A stretch of 24,247 nt of DNA from UBA4416 sp046594225 (lineage in GTDB: Bacteria > Bacteroidota > Bacteroidia > B-17B0 > Aurantibacillaceae). The notes under the pieces are model-generated. The model saw nothing but the letters and a program-made list of their open reading frames with translations. It had not been told where the DNA came from and ran no database searches. Position 1 is the stretch's first letter; the number at the start of each line of letters is the position of its first letter. This document shows, one piece after another, positions 1 to 6,568 of this stretch. Position numbers and translations under genes: made by a program. The DNA lies in NCBI GenBank assembly GCA_046594225.1, contig JBKJPW010000003.1:1-24247 (forward strand), given 5' to 3'.

Positions 1-581
1 TTGGTAGCTTTCATTAATTGAAATAAAGCCTGTTTATCTTCGTTTGCTTCCTGACGAGCTTGTTTCATAAGGTCGATTGGGAACAAAGGATTTTTAAAAT
101 AACCTTCGCTCAATACATTTGGCAACATAATATCTAACATCAAACCATAACCACCAAACTCTAATGCACGCCACCACGATAACTCAATGGCTTCATAGTA
201 AGGTGTTTTCTGTGCAAAGGTTGACATTAAAATTAATTTTGAAATTCGGCTACTATAGTTTACGCCCAAGTGTTGGGCTACTAAACTTCCATAAGATAAA
301 CCAGCAATAATAGCATTATCTATCTTTAAAGAATCAAGTACACTAATCACATCACGAGCGTGTACATCAAAGTTTCTCCACTCGCCTGTTTTATCGCTTT
401 GTCCTTGAAAAATAAAATCAATTAACACAATACGATACTCATTTTTAAAATGCGGCGTCGTTAAAACCCACGCCACAGTAGATTGCGACAACCCATTTAA
501 AAAAACAATAGTTTCTTTAGCACCCTCATTACCTTGAACTTCAAAGTAAATATTTAAGTTATCTGTTGTTTTACAAAACAT
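1..581 (-). CDS. Alpha/beta hydrolase, partial (3' end outside window)
   Basis: The reverse strand from the ATG at 581 is open to the window edge, giving 193 codons of an alpha/beta-hydrolase fold protein. The order of motifs is typical: an oxyanion-type segment FLNGLSQS near residues 27-34, a strand VLIDF at 52-56 followed by QGQSDK, and the nucleophile elbow GLSYGS with the presumed catalytic Ser96. The acid and histidine of the triad would lie beyond the edge. The substrate cannot be told; the family includes esterases, lipases, haloperoxidase-like and C-C hydrolases. No signal peptide is seen, so it is probably cytoplasmic. It is separated from the next minus-strand gene by a palindromic repeat, so co-transcription is uncertain. 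Confidence 0.85.
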   Translation of the reverse strand, partial: MFCKTTDNLNIYFEVQGNEGAKETIVFLNGLSQSTVAWVLTTPHFKNEYRIVLIDFIFQGQSDKTGEWRNFDVHARDVISVLDSLKIDNAIIAGLSYGSLVAQHLGVNYSSRISKLILMSTFAQKTPYYEAIELSWWRALEFGGYGLMLDIMLPNVLSEGYFKNPLFPIDLMKQARQEANEDKQALFQLMKAT

Positions 582-626
582 AATGATTTAAAATTATAAA
601 GTTAATGAACATTGCTTCGAGTAATT

Positions 627-700
627 TTGTCACTTCGAGCAAAGTCGAGAAGCGTTTTAACGAAGAATATCTTAGTTCTCGACTACGCTCGAACTGACAA
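627..700. repeat. Palindromic intergenic repeat (TTCGAGC/GTCGAGAA family)
   Basis: Two 25-nt arms, 627-651 and 676-700, are inverted copies matching at about 22 of 25 positions. The core arm reads TTCGAGC, three variable bases, then GTCGAGAA, and the other arm is its complement. A 24-nt spacer separates them. The stem could form in RNA from either strand. It lies between the LD-carboxypeptidase stop and the hydrolase start, where such mobile-looking repeats are often found. A terminator role is possible but there is no clear U-tract directly after the stem. Confidence 0.8.
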
Positions 701-717
701 TAAATATAATATTATTG

Positions 718-1614
718 CTATTCTAAATATTTTAAAGTTGCTCCATCATCCGTCACATCTAACTGCACTTCTCTTCCAAAATACATGGCTAAATTTCTAT
801 CAATATGCCCTGCTGGGAAATCAAAACAAACCGGGTAATTGTATGCTTTAACAGCATCTAAAATAATTTCTTCTGGAAATTTCCCAAAGGGAATGGTATT
901 ATCTTTCATATCTGTCATTCCCCCGACAATAAGCCCTTTCAAATGTTTGAGTTTACCTGATAGTTTTAATTGCATCATCATTCTATCAATGTGATATAAA
1001 TACTCATCTAAATCTTCGATAAATAAAATTTTATCCGTTGTATCAATGTCGTAAGGCGTTCCAGACAAAGCATACAATAATGATAAGTTACCTCCTACTA
1101 ATTGCCCTTTTGATGTGCCAGAAATATTTGAATAGTTTTCTTCGGAGGTTATTACAGTTAAGTTTCCAAACAAAGCCTCTACCATACTTTTAGTAGCTTC
1201 GTCACTTTTAGTAAAATTTAATGGCATCGTAGCATGCAATGATGCAATGCCACAATTATGAATAGCGTTATGCAGCACCGTTACATCACTATAACCTACC
1301 ATCCATTTAGGATATTTTCTAAATTCTGTAAAATCCAAATGCTCCAATAATCTAACCGTACCATATCCACCACGAGCAATAATAATAGCTTTTACTGTTT
1401 TATCATTTAGGGCCCATTGCAAATCTTCTGCTCGTTGTTCATCTGTTCCTGCATATTGGTTTTGAGAAGCAAATAAATTTTTACCCAATAAAACAGAAAG
1501 GCCGTAGCTTTCAAAAAAAGCTACGGCTGGCTGTATTTCTTCTTTACTTACTTTGCGGGCCGTAGCAATAATAGCTATAGTATCCCCTTTTTTTAAATAA
1601 GAAGGTAGTATCAT
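718..1614 (-). CDS. LD-carboxypeptidase, peptidase family S66 (LdcA/MccF-like)
   Basis: A 298-residue protein of normal length for family S66, which removes the terminal D-amino acid from murein tetrapeptides (LdcA) or cleaves microcin C-type compounds (MccF). All three expected catalytic positions are present: Ser109 in the GYSDVT motif, Glu200 in FIEDLDEY and His270 in AGHIDRN. The N-terminal segment GDTIAIIATAR and the ARGGYGTVRLL loop near 80-90 are also family hallmarks. No signal peptide is visible, which fits cytoplasmic peptidoglycan recycling. Its ATG overlaps the stop codon of the upstream gene by one base (TAATG), implying translational coupling. I cannot separate LdcA from MccF by sequence alone, so no symbol is given. 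Confidence 0.93.
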   Translation of the reverse strand: MILPSYLKKGDTIAIIATARKVSKEEIQPAVAFFESYGLSVLLGKNLFASQNQYAGTDEQRAEDLQWALNDKTVKAIIIARGGYGTVRLLEHLDFTEFRKYPKWMVGYSDVTVLHNAIHNCGIASLHATMPLNFTKSDEATKSMVEALFGNLTVITSEENYSNISGTSKGQLVGGNLSLLYALSGTPYDIDTTDKILFIEDLDEYLYHIDRMMMQLKLSGKLKHLKGLIVGGMTDMKDNTIPFGKFPEEIILDAVKAYNYPVCFDFPAGHIDRNLAMYFGREVQLDVTDDGATLKYLE

Positions 1615-2522
1615 TATTTTTTATTTTTATTCTTTCCTTTTTTGGTAGCTGAGTTTGTCGAAGCTTTCTTTTTCGACTTCTTCTCTTTTTTACCTTTTGA
1701 TTTTTTAGTCTTTACTTTTACGTCTTTCAACTTTGCTTTTACAGGAACTATTTTTTTGGTAGCTGAGGATCTCGAAGCCACTTTCTTTACTGCTTTTTTA
1801 GAAGCTGCCTTCTTTACAATTTTTTTAGTGACCACTTTCTTAACCGCTTTCTTGGCAACTGCTTTCTTGGTGGCTGATCTTGTCGAAGCCTTAGCTGCAA
1901 CTTTAGCATGAAATTCAATATTTTTCAATTGTGTTTTATACTTATCAAATATCGGTTCGCCCTCAATATGTACATGAAACCACAATTCGCCATTTTTAAT
2001 ACGGTATAAATTCATTTCGGCAATACCATATTTTGCTGCAATTTGCTTTAAAGTAGCTTTACGTTTTGGATTCCAGATTTCTTTTTTAAGCGCAATAACT
2101 TTCTTTTCGTCCAATTTACGGGCGGTTGCCCCTGTATGAATTTTACGAGCTGCCGCCTCTAATACATAAGGGCTTGTTTTACTGTGTTCTACCTGCTCCG
2201 TTTTTGTCGCCCATTTTAAATTAGATAAGGCATTATTAGCCTTGTCATGGTCTAAATGAATCACAAATTTGCATTTTGGGCTGTGTTTTTTCAAAAATGC
2301 ACCGCCAATAGCTTGGTGAACAAACAAGGCTTTCGATTTTCCTTCCACATGAATAGTTGCCATAGGAAAACCACCATTTAAATGTGTTTTTAAAACGAAT
2401 CGATCTTCAATGTTCTTGTCGTACGATGCCAAACGTCCTTTAGAAGACACAGCGTACTTTTTGCTTGTTTTACCTTTTAAATGAGTAACCGGTTTCCAAA
2501 TTTCTTTGTCGTTTGATGCCAT
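1614..2522 (-). CDS. NUMOD4/HNH-like DNA-binding protein with histone-H1-like basic tail
   Basis: A 302-residue protein of three modules. Residues 6-35 (EIWKPV...YAVSSKGRLAS) resemble a NUMOD4 motif. Residues 86-106 form an HNH-type core with His89, Asp91, Asn96, Asn97 and NLKW at 101-104, so key nuclease residues look intact. Residues 157-181 (TLKQIAAKYGIAEMNLYRIKNG) read as a helix-turn-helix. From about residue 206 to the end the protein is almost wholly Lys, Ala, Val, Thr and Ser, much like a histone H1 or AlgP-type tail. Three ASxxSATKK units in that tail are encoded by copies of a short DNA repeat. It may be a nucleoid-associated protein derived from an HNH endonuclease, or a nuclease with a DNA-clamping tail; this is inference. 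It is coupled to the downstream LD-carboxypeptidase. Confidence 0.8.
   Translation of the reverse strand: MASNDKEIWKPVTHLKGKTSKKYAVSSKGRLASYDKNIEDRFVLKTHLNGGFPMATIHVEGKSKALFVHQAIGGAFLKKHSPKCKFVIHLDHDKANNALSNLKWATKTEQVEHSKTSPYVLEAAARKIHTGATARKLDEKKVIALKKEIWNPKRKATLKQIAAKYGIAEMNLYRIKNGELWFHVHIEGEPIFDKYKTQLKNIEFHAKVAAKASTRSATKKAVAKKAVKKVVTKKIVKKAASKKAVKKVASRSSATKKIVPVKAKLKDVKVKTKKSKGKKEKKSKKKASTNSATKKGKNKNKK
1642..1664 (-). repeat. Coding copy 1 of GCTTCGA..CTCAGCTACCAAA repeat
   Basis: Read on the minus strand the stretch is GCTTCGACAAACTCAGCTAC followed by CAAA. It encodes ASTNSATK near the C-terminus of the HNH/H1-like protein. It closely matches the copies at 1756-1778 and 1867-1888. Confidence 0.7.
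1756..1778 (-). repeat. Coding copy 2 of GCTTCGA..CTCAGCTACCAAA repeat
   Basis: Minus-strand sequence GCTTCGAGATCCTCAGCTAC followed by CAAA, in the same reading frame as copies 1 and 3. It encodes ASRSSATK. It differs from copy 1 at a few central bases only. Confidence 0.7.
1867..1888 (-). repeat. Coding copy 3 of GCTTCGA..CTCAGCTACCAAA repeat
   Basis: Minus-strand sequence GCTTCGACAAGATCAGCCAC followed by CAAG, encoding ASTRSATK at the beginning of the basic tail. It is the most divergent copy, with one GCT to GCC and one AAA to AAG change. Confidence 0.65.
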
Positions 2523-2531
2523 AGATTTTGA

Positions 2532-2563
2532 TTTTTAATGAATAAAGTTAAATGTTATCTTTA
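2532..2563 (+). promoter_or_regulatory. Candidate promoter for metG
   Basis: TATCTTTA at 2556-2563 matches seven of eight bases of the Bacteroidota -7 element TAnnTTTG. TTTT at 2532-2535 is a three-of-four match to the -33 TTTG at 20-nt spacing. Transcription would start near 2570, downstream of the ATG at 2538, which supports starting metG at 2601. This is a visual match only. Confidence 0.4.
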
Positions 2564-2600
2564 CGCAATTTTACACTATTTTAGTTATTTAATAAACACT

Positions 2601-4661
2601 ATGTCAACTACTTATAAACGTACACTTGTTACTTCCGCTTTACCCTATGCTAATGGTCCGGTTCATATTGGACATTTAGCAGGCTGTTATTTGCCTTCCG
2701 ATATTTTTGTGAGGTATAAAAGAAGCAAAGGCGAAGACGTTATGTTTATCTGTGGTAGCGATGAACATGGAGTACCTATTACCATTAAAGCTAAAAAAGA
2801 AGGCATTACTCCGCAAGATGTAGTAAATAAATATCATAAAATGATGGGCGATTCTTTTAAAGAATTTGGAATTTCCTTTGACATCTATTCTCGCACCTCA
2901 AGCAAAGTACATCACGAAACAGCTTCTGACTTCTTTAAAGTATTATACGATAAAGGTGTTTTTACAGAGGAAGTTACCGAACAATATTATGACGAAGAGG
3001 CTAAACAGTTTTTAGCAGACCGTTATATTACAGGAACCTGCCCTAAATGCGCCAACCCTAATGCTTATGGAGATCAGTGCGAAAAATGTGGGAGCACCCT
3101 AAACGCTACTGAACTAATTGACGCTAAATCAACCTTAAGCGGAAGTAAGCCTATTTTAAAAGGAACTAAGAACTGGTTTTTACCTTTAGATAAATTACAA
3201 CCAAAAATACAAGCTTACCTCGACCAACATAAAGATTGGAAGGCAAATGTTTATGGACAATGTAAAAGTTGGTTAGATAGCGGTGATGGATTACAACCAC
3301 GTGCTATGACTCGTGATTTAGATTGGGGCGTGCCTGTTCCGGTAAAAGATGCCGAAGGAAAAGTATTATACGTGTGGTTTGATGCACCTATCGGCTATAT
3401 ATCAGCAACAAAAGAATTAAGACCAAATGATTGGGAGTTATATTGGAAAGATAAAGAAACGCGCTTAATCCACTTTATTGGTAAAGATAATATAGTGTTT
3501 CACTGCATTATTTTCCCGGCGATGTTAATGGAACATGGTGAGTTTATTTTAGCAGATAACGTTCCAGCAAATGAGTTTTTAAATTTAGAAGGCGATAAAA
3601 TTTCTACCTCTCGTAACTGGGCAGTATGGTTGCATGAATATTTAATTGATTTTAAAAATCAACAAGATGTATTACGTTACACCTTATGCTCTAACGCTCC
3701 CGAAACTAAAGATAACGATTTTACTTGGGCCGATTTTCAAACCAAGAATAACAGTGAGCTCGTAGCTATTTTAGGAAACTTTGTAAACCGTACTTTAGTA
3801 TTAACTCATAAATATTATAACGGCGCGGTCCCATCGGCAGATACCTACACTAAAGAAGATTTATTGGTTTTAGAACAATTAGCTGCTTTTCCTGATAAAA
3901 TAGCAGCATCAATTGAAAACTTTAAATTCAGAGAAGCCTTAGCGGAAATGATGGGCCTAGCGCGTTTAGGCAATAAATACTTAGCAGAAACAGAGCCTTG
4001 GAAATTAATTAAAACAGATGAGCAACGTGTAAAAACCATTATGAATATTGCTTTACAAATTACCTGCAACTTAGCAGTACTATGTGAGCCGTTTTTACCA
4101 TTTACATCCGTTAAATTATTTACCATGTTAAATATGCCCATCTTAAAATGGCATGCGGCTAAGCAAACCTCTAACATGGCAGCAGGGCATACCATTAATA
4201 AAGATGAATTATTGTTTGCTAAAATAGAAGATACTGAAATTCAAGCGCAGCTTGATAAACTGGCAGCAAGCAAAAGTGCTAATGCGGCTGCTATTTCAAC
4301 AGACTCAGCAAATGCTATTGCACCTGCAAAACCAGAAACAAGTTTTGATGATTTTAGCAAAATGGATATTCGCACCGCTACTATTATAGAAGCAGAGCGT
4401 GTACCTAAAACCGATAAACTATTAAAATTAAAAGTGGATACGGGTATTGATGTTCGTACCATTGTAAGTGGTATTGCCGAGTGGTATAAACCTGAGGACA
4501 TTATCGGACAAAAAATTTGCATGTTAGCAAACTTGGCGCCGCGCAAAATAAAAGGTATCGAAAGTCAAGGTATGATTTTAATGGCATCTAACAGCGCTGG
4601 CGAATTAAGTTTTATGTCTGCTACCAAACCAGATTTTAATAATGGATCTGAAGTTAGATAA
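2601..4661 (+). CDS. metG: Methionyl-tRNA synthetase
   Basis: This class I synthetase charges tRNA-Met with methionine. The ATG at 2601 (MSTTYKRTLVTSALPYANGP) is chosen over the in-frame ATG at 2538, because the family normally begins just before this strand and a candidate promoter lies between the two. The product is 686 residues. The HIGH motif is at 22-25. A zinc knuckle has Cys147, Cys150, Cys160 and Cys163. The KMSKS loop appears as KISTS at 333-337, the form I would expect for this phylum. A C-terminal EMAP-II/Trbp111-like tRNA-binding OB domain begins at about residue 578 (FDDFSKMDIRTATI) and runs to the end. A linker rich in Ala, Ser and Asn precedes it. All key residues appear intact. 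Confidence 0.98.
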   Translation: MSTTYKRTLVTSALPYANGPVHIGHLAGCYLPSDIFVRYKRSKGEDVMFICGSDEHGVPITIKAKKEGITPQDVVNKYHKMMGDSFKEFGISFDIYSRTSSKVHHETASDFFKVLYDKGVFTEEVTEQYYDEEAKQFLADRYITGTCPKCANPNAYGDQCEKCGSTLNATELIDAKSTLSGSKPILKGTKNWFLPLDKLQPKIQAYLDQHKDWKANVYGQCKSWLDSGDGLQPRAMTRDLDWGVPVPVKDAEGKVLYVWFDAPIGYISATKELRPNDWELYWKDKETRLIHFIGKDNIVFHCIIFPAMLMEHGEFILADNVPANEFLNLEGDKISTSRNWAVWLHEYLIDFKNQQDVLRYTLCSNAPETKDNDFTWADFQTKNNSELVAILGNFVNRTLVLTHKYYNGAVPSADTYTKEDLLVLEQLAAFPDKIAASIENFKFREALAEMMGLARLGNKYLAETEPWKLIKTDEQRVKTIMNIALQITCNLAVLCEPFLPFTSVKLFTMLNMPILKWHAAKQTSNMAAGHTINKDELLFAKIEDTEIQAQLDKLAASKSANAAAISTDSANAIAPAKPETSFDDFSKMDIRTATIIEAERVPKTDKLLKLKVDTGIDVRTIVSGIAEWYKPEDIIGQKICMLANLAPRKIKGIESQGMILMASNSAGELSFMSATKPDFNNGSEVR

Positions 4662-4674
4662 AGTTATTTCATTT

Positions 4675-5478
4675 ATGAATTTAGAAGTCATGCTGAACTT
4701 GTTTCAGCATCTTATGTTATTCCGAAAACTTGTACTGAAACAAGTTCAGTACAAGTTCGGAATAACATTTATATGTATTCTATTTGCCTCTGCTTTTTGT
4801 TACTCTCAAAACGAGGACTCCTTCGGAAAATTGACTTACCATCAAGAAGATTCATCACTCGCGAAATTTGGAAAATACCATGTTAATGTAGCCAAAGCAC
4901 AAATTCAAGCTCTAAAAAATGGCGCTTTATTAGTTCGTTTAAAAACTAACAGTAACACCATTAACCGTTTAAAAGCTGCTGGTAATATAGACTTAGCTAC
5001 GCAGGTAGAAAGAGAAACTTATTTAAACAATAAAGCGATTGTAAGAGCATATATTAAAGAATTTAATTTTTGTCCTGTTTACTTTTTTAATTCAGAATTC
5101 TCGGATTCTGTTAAACATAAAAAATTAGCTACTATTTTTGTAGATAGCAATTTAGTCATTAATACATCTATCGTTTGCAATGCTGCATTTTATTTAGTAG
5201 CCGAGCAAGGCAGTATTTATAATTCATCCTTGGGCTTAGTAACTGAAGCGCAAGCGCCAAGGGCAGTAGAAAGAGGCACGCCCTCCAAAGAAGTTTTTAT
5301 GGTAGTAAAAAATAGATACTTTATTCAATTACATAAACCATTTCCTTATTATGAACAAGGTTACTCCATCAAAAAATATAACGACTACGTTAAAAAATTT
5401 AATACTTCACTTCTTGATTTTCATAAAAAAAATAGCAGCTATATAGTTACTCCTGAAATTAAGGAGTATATTTATTAA
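4675..5478 (+). CDS. Exported protein of unknown function, repeat-derived N-terminus
   Basis: I do not recognise a named family. The open frame begins inside metG at 4642, but the ATG at 4675, 13 nt after the metG stop, is a more natural start and gives 267 residues. The ATG at 4714 is a further option. A hydrophobic stretch GITFICILFASAFCYSQ, ending about 45 residues in, looks like a signal peptide, so the mature part would start near NEDSFGKLTYHQ. The mature protein has no membrane segment and mixed alpha/beta character, with LLVRLKTNSNTINRLKAAG and several Tyr/Phe-rich strands. The bases coding the first part of the signal region are a palindromic repeat (4690-4768). It is followed by a response regulator on the same strand. 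Confidence 0.75.
   Translation: MNLEVMLNLFQHLMLFRKLVLKQVQYKFGITFICILFASAFCYSQNEDSFGKLTYHQEDSSLAKFGKYHVNVAKAQIQALKNGALLVRLKTNSNTINRLKAAGNIDLATQVERETYLNNKAIVRAYIKEFNFCPVYFFNSEFSDSVKHKKLATIFVDSNLVINTSIVCNAAFYLVAEQGSIYNSSLGLVTEAQAPRAVERGTPSKEVFMVVKNRYFIQLHKPFPYYEQGYSIKKYNDYVKKFNTSLLDFHKKNSSYIVTPEIKEYIY
4690..4768. repeat. Double-hairpin palindromic repeat inside a coding region
   Basis: Two adjacent inverted repeats. The first is ATGCTGAA (4690-4697) and TTCAGCAT (4703-4710) around a CTTGT loop. The second has arms 4714-4739 and 4745-4768, which pair as ATGTTATTCCGAA and CTTGTACTGAA with a two-base bulge. The motif GTCATGCTGAACTTGTTTCA looks like a dispersed repeat common in this phylum. It is in frame with the exported protein starting at 4675. 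Confidence 0.8.
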
Positions 5479-5490
5479 TGATTAAAATTG

Positions 5491-5522
5491 TTTGTAATCG
5501 TTAGAATAAATCAGTAGATTTA
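5491..5522 (+). promoter_or_regulatory. Candidate promoter for the response regulator
   Basis: TTTG at 5491-5494 and TAGATTTA at 5515-5522 are separated by exactly 20 nt, as expected for the Bacteroidota TTTG / TAnnTTTG housekeeping promoter; seven of eight bases match in the second box. The predicted start of transcription would fall almost on the ATG at 5527, which would make the mRNA nearly leaderless. Confidence 0.4.
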
Positions 5523-5526
5523 ATAT

Positions 5527-5964
5527 ATGGTGAATGCAGAAAAAATTAATGTATTGTACGTAGATGATGAGGCGAATAATTTACAAGCCTTCACTGCTAG
5601 TTTCAGACGAGATTTCAATGTCTTTACAGCACTTTCTGCACAAGAGGCTCAGGTAGTATTAGCAGATAATCATATTCATGTTTTAATAACCGACCAGCGA
5701 ATGCCTAGAACATCTGGCACTGAATTATTAGCAGAAGCTGTGAAAAAAAATCCAGACCAAGCCAGAATTTTATTGACAGGATATGCGGATATAGAAGCAG
5801 TAATAGAAGCAGTGAACAGAGGACATATTTTTAAGTACCTCAAAAAACCCTGGAACGACAACGAATTAAAAACAGCAATCAATGATGGTTACGAACTGTT
5901 TGATTTGAGAAGAAAAGAAAAAGAATTACTGAAACAACTGTTGAAAAAGAACAACAACAAATAA
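5527..5964 (+). CDS. Single-domain response regulator (CheY-like receiver)
   Basis: A 145-residue phospho-acceptor receiver domain without an output domain. The acidic pair Asp13 and Asp14 (YVDDE), the phosphoryl acceptor Asp56 (LITDQRMP), the switch Thr84 (LLTGYAD) and the conserved Lys107 before Pro (YLKKPWN) are all present. The DQRMP and LTGYADIEAVIEAVNRG signatures are those of receivers found in RpfG-type regulators and hybrid kinases, but the HD-GYP portion is absent. A charged helix near residues 127-145 may serve for partner binding. No histidine kinase is present in the window, so the cognate sensor is elsewhere. It converges with the XRE regulator with a two-base gap. Confidence 0.93.
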   Translation: MVNAEKINVLYVDDEANNLQAFTASFRRDFNVFTALSAQEAQVVLADNHIHVLITDQRMPRTSGTELLAEAVKKNPDQARILLTGYADIEAVIEAVNRGHIFKYLKKPWNDNELKTAINDGYELFDLRRKEKELLKQLLKKNNNK

Positions 5965-5966
5965 AT

Positions 5967-6386
5967 CTATATAATTACATAAACTGGCATTGCGTTCTCT
6001 TTGGATACTTCCTGGTAAGGTATATGCTTTCTTAATTTTTGTTCTAATTTAATATTTCGTAACTCACTTTCTATCAATAAAATTTCATAATGTTTATTGA
6101 TTTCATTCATAATAAAATCTTCATTATTGCTTTTATTCGTTTTTTTAGAAATAGATCTTTGTAATAAAGAGTCTTCCACAATAACAAATTCATTATAGCT
6201 GATTTTAAAAATAGTGCATATTTCATGAACCCGTTCTACTGTGAAATTAGTTTTCCCCCTTTCGAGTTTGCCATAAGCCTGTTGGCTCATATTCAAATTA
6301 GCAGCAACAGCTTCCTGAGTTGCGTCGCTTTGATGACGTAAATTTTTTAATTTTTTGCCGTAGAGAGCGTTCGTGAAGTGTGTCAT
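5967..6386 (-). CDS. XRE-family transcriptional regulator
   Basis: A 139-residue protein with an N-terminal Cro/C1-type helix-turn-helix at about residues 9-66. The motif DATQEAVAANLNMSQQAYGKLERGKTNFTV has the usual Gln-Glu pair and recognition-helix placement. The remainder is a charged region (NEINKHYEILLIESELRNIKLEQKLRK) that probably forms a coiled coil for dimerisation, and the protein ends in a hydrophobic VYVII. It lacks any effector or peptidase domain. It is divergent from the surface-protein gene at 6569, sharing a 182-nt intergenic region, so it may regulate itself or that gene cluster; this is inference from position. Confidence 0.88.
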   Translation of the reverse strand: MTHFTNALYGKKLKNLRHQSDATQEAVAANLNMSQQAYGKLERGKTNFTVERVHEICTIFKISYNEFVIVEDSLLQRSISKKTNKSNNEDFIMNEINKHYEILLIESELRNIKLEQKLRKHIPYQEVSKENAMPVYVII

Positions 6387-6438
6387 GTTTTCCGAAATAT
6401 CTTACACCTAAATTAAATATAAATTTTTAATAGTGCAA

Positions 6439-6448
6439 TAGTCGACTA
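6439..6448. promoter_or_regulatory. Palindrome TAGTCGACTA, possible XRE operator
   Basis: A perfect 10-bp palindrome stands alone in very AT-rich DNA, about 55 nt upstream of the XRE start and 120 nt upstream of the surface-protein gene. Dimeric XRE regulators often bind such sites in divergent promoters. There is no second copy to support it. Confidence 0.25.
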
Positions 6449-6517
6449 AAAAAAATTAGATGGTTTAGCTAAGGAAATATTTTACAACCAAGTGGTTTTA
6501 AAACACAACCTTAAATA

Positions 6518-6549
6518 ATTGTTCTTTTATAATTTTCGTTTTTATTTTG
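6518..6549 (+). promoter_or_regulatory. Candidate promoter for the 6569-12357 gene cluster
   Basis: ATTG at 6518-6521 and TTATTTTG at 6542-6549 are spaced by 20 nt and each differ by one base from the TTTG / TAnnTTTG consensus. The start codon is 20 nt further on. The surroundings are so AT-rich that chance matches are likely. Confidence 0.3.
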
Positions 6550-6568
6550 ATGTATAAATATTTAAAAC

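Noticed and set aside
612..851. Plus-strand open frame of 79 codons across the repeat and the 3' end of the LD-carboxypeptidase gene.
   Set aside because: It is made of the palindromic repeat and antisense of a well-supported gene, with no protein-like features.
1642..1911. Plus-strand open frame with Phe-rich translation.
   Set aside because: It is the antisense of the Lys-rich tail; AAA/AAG codons read as TTT/CTT on the other strand.
2538..2600. Upstream in-frame ATG that would add 21 residues to methionyl-tRNA synthetase.
   Set aside because: The extension is not part of the family, and a promoter-like element lies inside it.
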